A DNA stretch of 64,000 nucleotides from an uncultured Pirellulaceae bacterium (GCA_938084685.1 CALKGE010000001.1:992001-1056000); one strand, 5' to 3'. Counted from the stretch's first letter, positions 1-9,597 are shown. The notes: generated by a model not told the origin, from the sequence alone. A program made the numbers and translations.

Positions 1-1
1 C

Positions 2-1345
2 CTCATGCAAATGGGTGAAATCCCATTGTTGTCGCGTGAGGAGGAATTACGTTACGCCAAGCAGATCGAAGCGACGCGATATCATTATCGAAATACGATG
101 CTAGCAACCAACTACATGTTGCAAGCTGCTGTTTCGATGCTGGAGAAGGTTCTCAATGGGAATCTCCGTCTGGATCGTACCATCGAAGTATCCGTCACAA
201 ACGCGTCGGGTAAGGAAGCTGTTCTCAAGCGGCTTGGTCCGAATTTGGAGACCATCAAGGAATTGCTGAAACTTAATCGCAGTGATTTTAGTGAAGCGAT
301 TTACAAGAAGAATTCCAAGAAGAAACGGCATGCAGCCTGGCGTCGTATGGTCGTACGACGTAACAAGGCGGTTCGTCTGATTGAAGAGATGAACCTGCGA
401 ACGAACAAGCTGCAGCCCGCGTTCAAAGAACTTTGTGAAATTCAGAAACGTATGGTTTCGCTGAAACAGCAGCTTCAGGCTGTTGCGGATGGAACGGCTG
501 ATTCATGGGTCGATGCAGATGCGTTAAAAACTGAACTGGTGCACCTGATCAAAGTGACTCAGGAAAGCACTAATACGCTGACTCGTCGGATTGATAATAC
601 AATTTTGTATCGCGACCAGTACGACGAAGCCAAACGAAAACTCTCGGCTGGTAATCTTCGACTGGTTGTTTCGATTGCTAAAAAGTATCGTAATCGAGGG
701 CTTACCTTCCTGGATCTGATTCAAGAAGGTAATACTGGGTTGATGCGAGCTGTCGAAAAGTTTGAATACCGTCGAGGGTACAAGTTTTCAACTTATGCCA
801 CCTGGTGGATTCGTCAGGCGATTACTCGGGCCGTGGCTGACCAGAGCCGAACGATTCGGGTTCCGGTTCACATGGTGGAAGTGATGACGCGCGTTCGTAA
901 TCTGAGCCAGGAATTGGTACAGATTTTGGGCCGTGACCCAACTCCGGAAGAAGTCGCTGAGCACGGCAATATGGATCTTGATGACGCACAGTGCATTCTG
1001 ATGATGCTCAAGCAACCGTTGTCGCTCGATCAAACTGTCGGTGACAGTGACGAGAACGAGTTTGGTGATTTCATCAATGACCATCGGGAATTCGACCCAC
1101 TGGCTCGGGCAAATCACGATGCGTTAACTACGGAGCTGCGGGATGCCATGGAAATCCTGAGCTGGCGTGAACGGGAAATCCTCAAATTGCGGTACGGTCT
1201 TGGAGACGGTTACTGTTATACGCTCGAAGAAGTAGGTCGTATTTTTCAGGTGACTCGAGAGCGAATTCGTCAGATTGAAAACAAAGCGGTGCAAAAACTT
1301 CAGCAGCCGTTTCGTTCGAAGAAGTTGAAGTCGTTCCTCGACTAA
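2..1345 (+). CDS. rpoD: RNA polymerase primary sigma factor, sigma-70 family (5' partial)
   Basis: Promoter-recognition subunit of RNA polymerase, cytoplasmic. The frame is open to the window edge: codons before the first ATG (5) read on into a region 1.2-like motif ([12 protein letters not shown]), so the true start lies outside. Region 2 begins near visible residue 218 ([10 protein letters not shown], then FLDLIQEGN and [15 protein letters not shown]), followed by region 3 ([13 protein letters not shown]). Region 4 ends with the helix-turn-helix [15 protein letters not shown] near residue 416. Residues about 30-200, between regions 1.2 and 2, are a long basic insert that matches no conserved sigma region, as often seen in primary sigma factors of non-model phyla. 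The C-terminus is complete and an intrinsic terminator follows. The family call is firm; primary rather than alternative sigma is inferred from the full region set. Confidence 0.95.
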   Translation, partial: LMQMGEIPLLSREEELRYAKQIEATRYHYRNTMLATNYMLQAAVSMLEKVLNGNLRLDRTIEVSVTNASGKEAVLKRLGPNLETIKELLKLNRSDFSEAIYKKNSKKKRHAAWRRMVVRRNKAVRLIEEMNLRTNKLQPAFKELCEIQKRMVSLKQQLQAVADGTADSWVDADALKTELVHLIKVTQESTNTLTRRIDNTILYRDQYDEAKRKLSAGNLRLVVSIAKKYRNRGLTFLDLIQEGNTGLMRAVEKFEYRRGYKFSTYATWWIRQAITRAVADQSRTIRVPVHMVEVMTRVRNLSQELVQILGRDPTPEEVAEHGNMDLDDAQCILMMLKQPLSLDQTVGDSDENEFGDFINDHREFDPLARANHDALTTELRDAMEILSWREREILKLRYGLGDGYCYTLEEVGRIFQVTRERIRQIENKAVQKLQQPFRSKKLKSFLD

Positions 1346-1391
1346 ACTTTAGACGAACCGACGCTCACTTCGTAAACGATCGCACGTTAAA

Positions 1392-1430
1392 ATGGATGGA
1401 AGTCCTAAACAGCTTCCATCCATTTTTTTT
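1392..1430 (+). terminator. Rho-independent terminator after the sigma factor gene
   Basis: A perfect 11-bp inverted repeat (1392-1402 with 1413-1423) with a 10-base loop is followed at once by eight T residues (1423-1430). It lies 46 bases after the sigma factor stop codon. It ends only 7 bases before the ATG chosen for the next gene, so readthrough into the sulfatase should be low. Confidence 0.85.
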
Positions 1431-1437
1431 GATTGTT

Positions 1438-2985
1438 ATGAACCGTATCCATTTCTTGACCCTGCTGGTGCTAAGCAGTTGTCTGCCAAGTCTGACTCAG
1501 GCAAAAGACCAACCCAACATCCTGTTCATATTTACAGATGATCAGTCGCATCGGACGGTAAGCTGTTATGACCAGGCATACGACTGGGTAAAGACTCCTC
1601 ATATCGATCAGCTGGCAAGTACGGGTGTCCGGTTTGATCAGGCCTATATTGGAACCTGGTGCATGCCGTCACGTGCCACTCAGCTTACCGGTTACCATCA
1701 ATTTGGTGTCGAGTCGATGAGAATGGAGGGCGAGTATCCTGGGAGTGCTTACGATCCGCAGCAGGTACCGTTTTGGCCAAGTGTGTTTCGTCGGCATGGC
1801 TATACGACGGCACAGATTGGGAAGTGGCACACGGGCGTTGACAATGGATACGGCCGCGACTGGGATTATCAGATCGTCTGGAACCGTCCTGCTCATCCGG
1901 ACAATGCCGGGAATTACTTCGATGACCAGATTGTAGAAGTGAACGGAGTGAGTACCCGGGTTCAGGGCTACACAACTGACTGGTATACGCGACGTGCAGA
2001 ACAGTTTATTCGAGGTGAGCATCGTGATGCCGAGCAGCCCTGGTATTTATGGCTCTGTTTTGGAGCAGTCCATGGTCCCTTCACTCCAGCCAAGCGGCAC
2101 TTTGATGCCTATCCTGATGCACAGGTTCCCGTTCCCAAAGATATCTTTACGGGGAAAATGCGAGCGGATAAACCTGAGTATGTGCAAATCAGAGATCGAT
2201 GGGCGTTGGATGAAAATGGCATTCCAGAATTGAAGTCGGGCGTTCAACAGCGAACCGTCAAGAACGCTCCGATCCACGGAAACACATTGCAGGATTGGGT
2301 ACGTCAGTACCAGCAAGGGGTTTTGGCAATTGACGAGGCAGTTGGCAGTCTGGTTGCCACTCTGAAAGAGACCGGCCAATACGAGAGCACCTTGATTGTC
2401 TTTGCGTCGGATCAGGGAATTGCCTGGGGACAGAAGGGATTTCAGCAAAAGATTGCTCCCTATGATGCCAATATCCGAGGCCCGTTGATCATGAGCTATC
2501 CTGGAGAAATTGAAGCTGGAGGCGTGGTAACCGCTCCGGTTGGCGGAGTGGATTTGCCTCCTACCTTCTTTCACTATGCCGGACTACGTTTACCCTGGAA
2601 AATGCATGGCCACAATCTCGCTCCTGTTCTGAAGAACACCAGCAGGAAATGGCGACATCCGACCATGACCGTGATGACGGGGCAAAACTATGGAAGTGCC
2701 ACGGACGTGATTCCTACCGATGAAGAGACTCTGCTGGCGACGGCCAAAGTTCCCTGGTGGATTTCGCTGGCAGATGGTGACTTCAAATACATTCGTACGT
2801 TAGTGGAAGGTGAAGTAGAGGAACTTTACGATCTGAAGTCGGATCCGGAGGAGTTGGTGAATCTGGCGATGCATCCGGAGTTTTTAAGTAAGCTGCGACA
2901 GATGCGAGCGGCTACGATCACTGAGTTAAAACGGAACGATGCAGGCATGGTTGGCAATTTGCCCGGTTTCTCGACACCACAGTAG
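1438..2985 (+). CDS. Secreted sulfatase
   Basis: Type I formylglycine sulfatase of the alkaline phosphatase superfamily, 515 residues, expected to hydrolyse a sulfate ester outside the cytoplasm. The ATG at 1438 gives a clean signal peptide (about residues 1-22, ending TQA). The longer reading from 1396 begins inside the terminator stem and is rejected. Metal site: NILFIFTDDQ just after the signal peptide. Formylglycine motif: CMPSR with Cys75, matching the C-x-P-S-R rule. GKWH is also present, and a late ASDQG supplies a further metal ligand. No Shine-Dalgarno sequence is visible. The gene is single and followed convergently by the ceramidase-like gene. The substrate cannot be read from the sequence; closeness to other sulfatases in the window suggests sulfated polysaccharide use. 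Confidence 0.93.
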   Translation: MNRIHFLTLLVLSSCLPSLTQAKDQPNILFIFTDDQSHRTVSCYDQAYDWVKTPHIDQLASTGVRFDQAYIGTWCMPSRATQLTGYHQFGVESMRMEGEYPGSAYDPQQVPFWPSVFRRHGYTTAQIGKWHTGVDNGYGRDWDYQIVWNRPAHPDNAGNYFDDQIVEVNGVSTRVQGYTTDWYTRRAEQFIRGEHRDAEQPWYLWLCFGAVHGPFTPAKRHFDAYPDAQVPVPKDIFTGKMRADKPEYVQIRDRWALDENGIPELKSGVQQRTVKNAPIHGNTLQDWVRQYQQGVLAIDEAVGSLVATLKETGQYESTLIVFASDQGIAWGQKGFQQKIAPYDANIRGPLIMSYPGEIEAGGVVTAPVGGVDLPPTFFHYAGLRLPWKMHGHNLAPVLKNTSRKWRHPTMTVMTGQNYGSATDVIPTDEETLLATAKVPWWISLADGDFKYIRTLVEGEVEELYDLKSDPEELVNLAMHPEFLSKLRQMRAATITELKRNDAGMVGNLPGFSTPQ

Positions 2986-3048
2986 AAAGCCCGCTAGCCG
3001 AGAGTATTTGCTTGGCGTATCGCGTGTATCGTACCAGGGCTCCTAATT

Positions 3049-5058
3049 TCATCGTCCCTCTACCCGCTCGATGATCGCCTGTTCCACTTCTTTGACATTG
3101 CGGATGTTATCGACAGAAAACCATCTCAGTGATCCTGTACCCAAAGAATGGACTTCAATGGTGAGCTGGCCATGTTTATCCAACATCTCGTTGGGCACGG
3201 TCAGATAAAACAGCCCGGCACTATCAGTGTCTGACGACCAGGTAACCAGATAATCCAGACGTACCTGTTTGCCGGGCGACTCCCAGGCTGTTGTCGTCAA
3301 CGAGACATCAATTTTCAATTCGGCTTTTCCGTTGAGCAGAACTTCAAAGCCATCCGTCTTCGGTTGCGAAGACCAGCCTAAACCTCCGGCAAACAGAAAC
3401 CGGGACTTCGTTCCGGTTTTGGCACTCGCGGATGTTTTCCAACTCAGCCTTTGAAGTTCATCTGTTTGACGAATGAAGGGGCGTTCTGCATGAAGTCCGG
3501 AAAAATTGAACCAGGAGGCTGTGGCAGGATCTTTTGTCAGGAGTTGTTCCACCCCGTTGATCGAATCCTCGGCAAGCGAGGTAATGGATTTCAAGTCACT
3601 TTTGCTTTCCTGATCGAGATTGTCATACCAACGATCAATGGACCTGATAAACTGCTGGGTCGCGGAGGGTTGTTTCAGGAAGTCGGGAGCGGGCTGATCG
3701 GGATCCGGGTTTTCAAATTCCTCTCCTACCAAATCAACCACTTCTTTCAAAATGAGATCTTCAATTGCCGGAGAGTAGGGGCTGGGAAGGCCGTAATATG
3801 TCTGAGAAAAACCGGGCTCATACCCACCTTCCTGCAGGACACGTCGACTTGGTATGTAGCTGGGGACATCATTACTCCAGGCATTCAACCACAACCGTTT
3901 CCAATCCAGTTGGGTTTTCAAGCGGACGGCATAATCAACAACGACTTCCCCTGCCATAAAAACGATGGCCAGATCCTGATCGAATTTCCAACAGGTGATG
4001 GTGTAGGGGACATGCGTCTGAATTTTCCCGTGTTCTTTTTCGTAAGCCAGCACCAGCCGCGAGCGTTCGGCCTCAAAGCCTTCTCCTTGAGCATGTTCTT
4101 CATAATGTTCTTTGGGAGCCGGAGTAGAAAGAGGGATATCGAATTGTCGATCGCTGGCTTTAACTTCGCACGAGATTTTCTTCAGCGGTAAAGCAACAAG
4201 CCGTGAGACTTCATCGGCAAGTGTCTGTCCGTGTTGTTTGGCGATATCCTGCGAGCCACTTGGTTGAGGCCCAATATCGGCTCCGCAACCGATCGTAGTA
4301 AGGGCTATGGCGGACGGGTGCTGTTTTTCAATTTGCAGGTTCGCGTTGCCGGCCCAGTCTCCGCTGATATGATTCCTGGAGCCTTCAGCAGTGCAATGGC
4401 AGGCATAGTTTGTCCAGATCGCGATCGGTTTCCCTTCCGCTGAACGAGCTACCATTACAGGGACGCTGTGATCGACCGGACCGTTGGTTTGGAAGCCAAA
4501 TCCGGTCCAGCGACCTTCTGACAAAACTCGGCGATTGCCACCAAAATTTACCTGTCCCTGCCCCCAATGTAATGTTGCCGGTTGACGAGCATGGAAAGCC
4601 TGATGAGAAACTTCCAGTACCTTTTCAACGAACCACTGGGTATATCTGTCGGACCGCAGTTGTTGCTGTTCGGTAACTCGTGATCCCCAAACGACAGGCG
4701 CGTAGCCAGTGAGGCTGGGAGCGTTATGCGTGTGCGTACTGCAAATGACAATTTGTTCAGGAGCCAATCCCAGCGATGACTTCAAGGCCCGCTGGATTCC
4801 TTTGGTAAGTTTGGCCGGGACTCCACAGTTATCAACTGCGACCAGCAGGACTGGATTTTCCTGACCAAGAACGATAGCTCGGGCCCATAGCTTCATATCC
4901 ACTGCGACATGTTCACCCACCCGACCGCCATATCCGGCAAGCAGTGTTGGATGGGTCGGAGTGATATCGAGTTTTGCGACGCCGACACGAGTGACCTTAC
5001 CCAACGCTGCACTGTCGAGCGCCAGCGTAAGAATGAGGATGGCAAAAATATTACGCAT
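3049..5058 (-). CDS. Neutral/alkaline ceramidase-type N-terminal domain hydrolase, secreted
   Basis: The 669-residue product has a signal peptide (about 1-20). It then shows the opening typical of the neutral ceramidase N-terminal family (PF04734): VGVAKLDITPTHPTLLAGYG near residues 25-44. A candidate zinc pair lies in STHTHNAPS (His109, His111). Further family motifs are NYACHCTA and ISGDWAGNAN, followed by IGCGADIGPQ. The C-terminal 150 residues have no family I recognise. Planctomycetes carry many such paralogues, and their real substrate is usually unknown and may not be ceramide. The gene converges on the preceding sulfatase (63-base gap) and is transcribed away from the decayed methyltransferase. 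The family call is firm; true ceramidase activity is unproven. Confidence 0.85.
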   Translation of the reverse strand: MRNIFAILILTLALDSAALGKVTRVGVAKLDITPTHPTLLAGYGGRVGEHVAVDMKLWARAIVLGQENPVLLVAVDNCGVPAKLTKGIQRALKSSLGLAPEQIVICSTHTHNAPSLTGYAPVVWGSRVTEQQQLRSDRYTQWFVEKVLEVSHQAFHARQPATLHWGQGQVNFGGNRRVLSEGRWTGFGFQTNGPVDHSVPVMVARSAEGKPIAIWTNYACHCTAEGSRNHISGDWAGNANLQIEKQHPSAIALTTIGCGADIGPQPSGSQDIAKQHGQTLADEVSRLVALPLKKISCEVKASDRQFDIPLSTPAPKEHYEEHAQGEGFEAERSRLVLAYEKEHGKIQTHVPYTITCWKFDQDLAIVFMAGEVVVDYAVRLKTQLDWKRLWLNAWSNDVPSYIPSRRVLQEGGYEPGFSQTYYGLPSPYSPAIEDLILKEVVDLVGEEFENPDPDQPAPDFLKQPSATQQFIRSIDRWYDNLDQESKSDLKSITSLAEDSINGVEQLLTKDPATASWFNFSGLHAERPFIRQTDELQRLSWKTSASAKTGTKSRFLFAGGLGWSSQPKTDGFEVLLNGKAELKIDVSLTTTAWESPGKQVRLDYLVTWSSDTDSAGLFYLTVPNEMLDKHGQLTIEVHSLGTGSLRWFSVDNIRNVKEVEQAIIERVEGR

Positions 5059-5230
5059 GGTCTTATCCGGAAACGGCAGGGGTAGAGCAGGCAGAGTCTT
5101 TCTGTAGTCTACAAAATGCCAACCCAGTTTTCCTTATTGCCAACAAGGTAAAATCCAGATCCAGAATTGAAGAAAGACGGAAGTGTATGGAGTTAGAGCT
5201 GCAATGGATTCAGAATGCTGGCACAGTCAC

Positions 5231-5743
5231 ATGGATGAGAATCGGCGAAATTGGGATTCCGTGGCCATAATGCATGCTCGTGGAAGCGGAGCGTCTTTTA
5301 TTGCGTAAAGCAATTTTTGGCTGGAGAATGCAAATTCAGTCCCTGGGAACCAGAGAGGAATTAGGTGATGTCAGCGGTAAGTCTCCGATACCAGATTCGT
5401 TGTCTCACACCTGGCTGACGCTCCAGAGAACTTGAGCAACAAGCCGTTTGATATTGTCTTCACGCTTCGCGGGGCGCTGTGTTGGCTCCCTGATATGGAG
5501 CAATGGGCAAAGGTCTGTGCGTAGCTGCTACAACCTGGTGGTGTCTTGTGCCTGGAAGAGGTCCATCCCGTTCTCAGTGTGACTGACGTGGTGAAAAATG
5601 AGGCCGGGACTTTTTTGCAGACCGTATATCACCCGTTTCATGCGGCTCCTTTTTCGGAGGAGTCGTCGGGGACCTATGCAGATCCGGAAGCGGATACCGG
5701 GGTGCAAGTGTCAGGGTTCCCGGCTTGTGAGTACTTGAGGTAG
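5231..5743 (+). pseudogene. Decayed class I SAM-dependent methyltransferase
   Basis: Three pieces in different frames read as one methyltransferase. Piece one at 5231 begins MDENRRNWDSVA and stops at an in-frame TAA near 5306. Piece two near 5340-5385 reads SLGTREELGDVSGKS, the stretch just before the SAM-binding loop. Piece three near 5430-5743 reads NKPFDIVFTLRGALCWLPD, is broken by a TAG near 5522, then continues with LLQPGGVLCLEEVHPVL and SSGTYADPEADT. The SAM-binding glycine loop expected between pieces two and three is missing, so there is an internal deletion plus frameshifts and stops. The C-terminal part after GTYADP is also short. It cannot be active. The remaining flanks (5059-5230 and 5744-5821) show nothing else. 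Confidence 0.75.
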
Positions 5744-5821
5744 CAGCACCCACACTCTGCGGCAGGTATTTGTTACATTCAACTACTACAGAAGCACGCA
5801 CTTAATCAGAAAGTACTTTTT

Positions 5822-7252
5822 GTGAATTGGCGATTTATCCCGTTCCTCGCACCGGCGTTTTTCTTTGGTATCGTGACGACAGCCGGTTCAGCCGAACGTC
5901 CAAATGTTCTGTTAATTTGTGTGGATGATCTCCGGCCGGAACTGCATTCATTCGGAGCCGAGTATATCCATTCTCCGAATATCGATCAGCTGGCCGCCAG
6001 TGGACGAGCATTTCACTATCACTTTGTTCAGGCGCCCACGTGTGGCGCTTCGCGATATACATTGCTCACCGGACAGTATGGGCCCTCTGGTAATGGTGCT
6101 TTATTTCAACGAGCGTCTCGCATCCAGGCCAATGCGGATCAGCTTATTCCCAGCATGCCAGCATGGTTCCGGCAACATGGTTACACCACGGTCTCAGTCG
6201 GAAAAGTTTCACACCACCCGGGTGGTCGCGGTGGTCCCGATTGGAATGACAAGAATCAGCTGGAGATGCCAGATAGTTGGGATCGACATCTATTACCTGC
6301 TGGTGCTTGGCAACATCCACGTGGCTGGATGCATGGTCTCGCTCATGGTGAAATTCGCAGGAAGGCCAGTGAGATGGATCTTTTCCAGTCAGAGTCGGGT
6401 GGGGATGAGATTTACCCTGATGGGATTTCGATCGAAGAAGCATTAAAGCAGATGACCTTGCTGGCTGAAGAGGAAAGCCCATTTTTTCTGGCGGTAGGCA
6501 TTCTTCGTCCGCATCTTCCTTTTGGAGCTCCACGTAAATATTTTGACATCTACAAAGACGTTACGCTGCCAACTATTAAACACCCGCAAAAACCGGAAAG
6601 TAAAACGACGTGGCACAGGTCTGGTGAGTTTTTGCAATACAACCGTTGGGGACGCCATCCCAATGCGGATCCTGAATTCGCGTTGGAGGTCCGCAAAGCT
6701 TACGCCGCCTGTGTCAGTTACGCAGATGCTCAGGTAGGTAAGCTGATTGAGCGGCTGGAGCAGTTGCAGCAGCGTGAAAACACGATCATCGTGTTGTGGG
6801 GTGACCATGGCTGGCACCTGGGTGAACATGCCATTTGGGGCAAGCATGCATTGTTTGAAGAGTCGTTGCATTCGCCCCTGATCATCAGTTTTGCCGACAT
6901 GAAAAATGCTGGTCAGCCAACCGATTCCACCGTTGAGACACTCGACATTTTCCCCACACTTTGTGAATTGGCCCAGCTGAAAACTCCGGCACAGCTGGAC
7001 GGAGTTTCGTTGGTTCCGCTTTTAAATGACCCTGCCGTCAAAGGACATTCGGCAGTTGCTTATACTGGTCGTGCCAAAACAATCCGTTCCACAACCCATC
7101 GTTTGATTTTGCACAATGACGGATTTGCCGAGCTGTACGATCACACGAGCGCAGCGGCAGAGACGAGAAATGTGGCCTCGTCGAATCCCGGTATTGTGGA
7201 CAGCCTGACTCAGGAACTGAATAATCGCCTTGCCCGTAAACAGGAAAAGTGA
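5822..7252 (+). CDS. Secreted sulfatase, iduronate-2-sulfatase-like
   Basis: Formylglycine sulfatase of 476 residues. It starts with GTG; no ATG would keep the signal peptide (about 1-23, ending GSA). Order of motifs: [14 protein letters not shown] with the metal-binding Asp pair, CGASR with Cys74 (the Ala variant of C-x-[PA]-S-R), GKVSHH where most relatives have GKWH, and [11 protein letters not shown] with metal and active-site residues. VDDLRPEL and the CGASR form point to the iduronate-2-sulfatase branch. The next gene starts within this stop codon (TGATG), so the pair is probably co-transcribed and translationally coupled. The actual substrate is not determined. Confidence 0.92.
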   Translation: MNWRFIPFLAPAFFFGIVTTAGSAERPNVLLICVDDLRPELHSFGAEYIHSPNIDQLAASGRAFHYHFVQAPTCGASRYTLLTGQYGPSGNGALFQRASRIQANADQLIPSMPAWFRQHGYTTVSVGKVSHHPGGRGGPDWNDKNQLEMPDSWDRHLLPAGAWQHPRGWMHGLAHGEIRRKASEMDLFQSESGGDEIYPDGISIEEALKQMTLLAEEESPFFLAVGILRPHLPFGAPRKYFDIYKDVTLPTIKHPQKPESKTTWHRSGEFLQYNRWGRHPNADPEFALEVRKAYAACVSYADAQVGKLIERLEQLQQRENTIIVLWGDHGWHLGEHAIWGKHALFEESLHSPLIISFADMKNAGQPTDSTVETLDIFPTLCELAQLKTPAQLDGVSLVPLLNDPAVKGHSAVAYTGRAKTIRSTTHRLILHNDGFAELYDHTSAAAETRNVASSNPGIVDSLTQELNNRLARKQEK

Positions 7253-8007
7253 TGACGATTACTCCCGAACAATTGAAACAGTATCAGACCGATGGGTTTG
7301 TCGTACTTCGCCGCTACCTTTCCAACGATGAAGTCGAAGAGATGGTGGAACAGGTCCGACGGTTTGTCGATGAAATTATTCCTCAACTGGATCCAGAAGA
7401 AGCATTTTACGAAGACAAAACGTGCCTCGAGACACTCAAACAGATCCATCGTATGTGCGAGCACGACGCGTATTTTGCCGAGCAGATGCAAGGAGAGCGG
7501 TTCCAACCATTGGCACAGCAGCTACTTCAATCTGAAGTCGTGAGCAAGAACATGCAGTACTTCAATAAACCACCGGGAATTGGCAAACCGACACCGCCAC
7601 ATCAGGATGGCTATTACTTTATGCTGGAGCCGAACGAAGCACTGACGATGTGGCTGGCTCTTGATTACGTTGACGAAGAAAACGGCTGTCTACGCTACCT
7701 ACCAGGTTCGCATTTAACAGGGATGAGAGAGCATCAGAAATCCGGAACACTCGGGTTCTCCCAGGGAATCTCTGATTACTCGCCAGAAGATATTCAAAAG
7801 GAAGTTGCGGTTCATGCCGAGCCTGGTGACCTGATTATCCATCACTCGATGACCGTACACAGAGCGAATGGAAATCAAGCCGAGGATCGGCATCGGCGAG
7901 CCATGGGGATGGTCTACTATTCTGCCGATGCAGAGGTTGCCTCAGAAAAAGTGGCAGCCTATCAACAGCAGCTGGTCGAGGAATTAACGGCCGACGGCAA
8001 GATATAA
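7252..8007 (+). CDS. Phytanoyl-CoA dioxygenase (PhyH) family protein
   Basis: Fe(II)/2-oxoglutarate-dependent oxygenase, 251 residues, cytoplasmic (no signal peptide). The double-stranded beta-helix facial triad is visible: HQD with His117 and Asp119, and the distal His203 in TVHRANGN. The following RRAMG probably supplies the arginine that binds 2-oxoglutarate. The ATG at 7252 overlaps the upstream sulfatase stop by one base; a GTG one codon earlier (7249) is also possible. Many planctomycete PhyH proteins sit beside sulfatases; the substrate is unknown and need not be a CoA ester. Confidence 0.9.
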   Translation: MTITPEQLKQYQTDGFVVLRRYLSNDEVEEMVEQVRRFVDEIIPQLDPEEAFYEDKTCLETLKQIHRMCEHDAYFAEQMQGERFQPLAQQLLQSEVVSKNMQYFNKPPGIGKPTPPHQDGYYFMLEPNEALTMWLALDYVDEENGCLRYLPGSHLTGMREHQKSGTLGFSQGISDYSPEDIQKEVAVHAEPGDLIIHHSMTVHRANGNQAEDRHRRAMGMVYYSADAEVASEKVAAYQQQLVEELTADGKI

Positions 8008-8060
8008 CCAACATCAGAATCGTACGACCATGGGAAACCCTGACCTGGACAGACGTATGT

Positions 8061-8429
8061 TTAATCCCGGGGGATGACCTGACAACTTCCACCAGGACCT
8101 TTGCGATTTACAAAGGTAATGCGGACTCCGTCTCCCCGATTGTGAGCGATATCTGTTCCAAAACGGAAATTGCAATTCCTTGATTTCCGTAGTGTAGTGG
8201 TCAGATCCATCACCGTTCCATTGGACTTGCGAATGGTAAATTCAATTTTGAAATTGGAAGCTCGTATGAGACGCTGGTACTGGTTGACGTTGACGATTTT
8301 TTCACCGTTCACCACGGTGATAATGTCGCCCCGTTCAAGACTATAAACTTCCTCTGCCAGTACTCCTTTTGAGACAAGCATAACGGAGGTAAACAGGGCA
8401 AACATAACGAGTGATTTTAATGAAGTCAT
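8061..8429 (-). CDS. Small secreted protein with a PDZ-like segment
   Basis: Product of 122 residues from the ATG at 8429; an upstream in-frame ATG at 8486 would add 19 polar residues before the signal peptide and is less likely. A signal peptide (about 1-25, ending VLA) is followed by LERGDIITVVNGEKIVN and a following strand-rich stretch. These resemble the core of a PDZ domain (the GDxIxxVNGxxV pattern). The mature protein is too short for a complete PDZ domain, and no protease domain is present. The C-terminus has two cysteines (RNCNF and GSCQV) that could pair. It is convergent with the PhyH gene and has no clear partner. Function unknown. Confidence 0.65.
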   Translation of the reverse strand: MTSLKSLVMFALFTSVMLVSKGVLAEEVYSLERGDIITVVNGEKIVNVNQYQRLIRASNFKIEFTIRKSNGTVMDLTTTLRKSRNCNFRFGTDIAHNRGDGVRITFVNRKGPGGSCQVIPRD

Positions 8430-8598
8430 GGTTCGGGATCCTGACGAATTTGAATCCTGTGATACCCCTATTTTACCGCAAGTCACTGGCAGTATGTCAG
8501 AAGTGGGTCTTTTCCCCGACGCGATCTATCGACGTCAGGACGACGACGGAATAACGAGCAAATCTGTTTATTGATACAATGGTTGGCGCCGGCGCGTG

Positions 8599-8614
8599 GC
8601 GAACGAATGTTCGC
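8599..8614. promoter_or_regulatory. Perfect inverted repeat upstream of inositol oxygenase, possible operator
   Basis: GCGAAC-GAAT-GTTCGC, a perfect 6-bp palindrome with a 4-base spacer, lies 41 bases before the inositol oxygenase ATG in the divergent spacer. The core CGAAC(4)GTTCG matches the form of Gram-positive-type LexA boxes. It could equally be a site for a local regulator of polyol use. Confidence 0.4.
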
Positions 8615-8655
8615 TCATACTGTTTGTGAATTGATTTGGATTAAGATTCAGATAA

Positions 8656-9525
8656 ATGAACTCTGCTGATAACTCCTCCGGTTCTCTCGACGACTGGGAA
8701 GATGATCTGCTTCGTCGCTATCCCTGTCCGCAGGATCGCCAACCACCCAATGGAAAGCAGGCGGATGAATTCCGCAGTTATGACGAGGCTCCTGAGCATG
8801 TGCGAGAATTCTATCGTTTGAATCATCAATTGCAAACGGTGGATGTGAATCGAGCGAAACGTGATGAGTTCTTAAAACGGGACCGGCGAACGATGGGGAT
8901 TTGGGAGGCGATGGAGTTTCTCAACACACTGGTCGATGACAGTGATCCAGATACAAATCTCAGCCAGATTCAGCATTTGTTACAAACGGCCGAAGCGATC
9001 CGAGCAGATGGGCATCCGCGTTGGTTTATTCTGACCGGGCTGGTTCATGATTTGGGGAAAATCCTGTGCCTGTTTGGCGAACCACAGTGGTGCGTCACGG
9101 GGGATACGTTTCCGGTCGGGTGCAGGTTTGATGCTTCCATCGTGTATCACGAGTTTTTTCGAGAGAATCCGGATAGTGATAACCAGGAATACAACTCACT
9201 CTACGGTATTTACTCACCAAATTGCGGTCTCAGAAATGTCATGTTGTCCTGGGGGCATGACGAGTACATGTACAACGTCTGTCAGGACTATCTGCCGGAG
9301 CCGGGACTGGCAATGATTCGCTACCATTCCTTCTATCCCTGGCACAGTGAAGGCGCTTACCACCACCTTATGGATGATCATGATCATCAGATGCTGGACT
9401 ACGTAAAGCTATTCAATCCCTATGATTTGTACTCCAAGTCAGAAGATCCACCCGACGTGGAAGCGTTGCGGCCATACTACGAAGAATTGATTGGTGAGTT
9501 TTTTCCACCCCAATTGGCTTGGTAG
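8656..9525 (+). CDS. Inositol oxygenase (MIOX family)
   Basis: Di-iron oxygenase of 289 residues, predicted to cleave myo-inositol with O2 to D-glucuronate, in the cytoplasm. The match to the animal and plant enzymes runs over almost the whole length. FLNTLVDDSDPDT is followed by a His in IQHLLQTAEAIR, then VHDLGK (His-Asp pair), FGEPQWCVTGDTFPVGC, SWGHDEYMY, YHSFYPWH and FNPYDLYSK, so all six expected metal ligands (four His, two Asp) appear present. The tail RPYYEELIGEFFPP is also typical. The first 45 residues are a variable extension. Not an operon with the next gene by function, although the gap is short. This family is mainly eukaryotic but occurs patchily in bacteria. Confidence 0.93.
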   Translation: MNSADNSSGSLDDWEDDLLRRYPCPQDRQPPNGKQADEFRSYDEAPEHVREFYRLNHQLQTVDVNRAKRDEFLKRDRRTMGIWEAMEFLNTLVDDSDPDTNLSQIQHLLQTAEAIRADGHPRWFILTGLVHDLGKILCLFGEPQWCVTGDTFPVGCRFDASIVYHEFFRENPDSDNQEYNSLYGIYSPNCGLRNVMLSWGHDEYMYNVCQDYLPEPGLAMIRYHSFYPWHSEGAYHHLMDDHDHQMLDYVKLFNPYDLYSKSEDPPDVEALRPYYEELIGEFFPPQLAW

Positions 9526-9597
9526 AATGAGGTGATGATCCTGGCAGGGATCGAATCCTCCTCACCCCTCTTTGTACAGGCCTGCTTTGAGTTAGTC

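Noticed and set aside
3451..4191. Open reading frame of 246 codons on the plus strand
   Set aside because: It lies antisense inside the ceramidase-like gene, has no signal or family motif, and is Phe/Ile/Gly-rich in the way of reverse-strand shadows.
8599..8614. Firm LexA operator
   Set aside because: The match is to the general Gram-positive-type form only and the target gene is not an SOS gene; kept as an unassigned palindrome.
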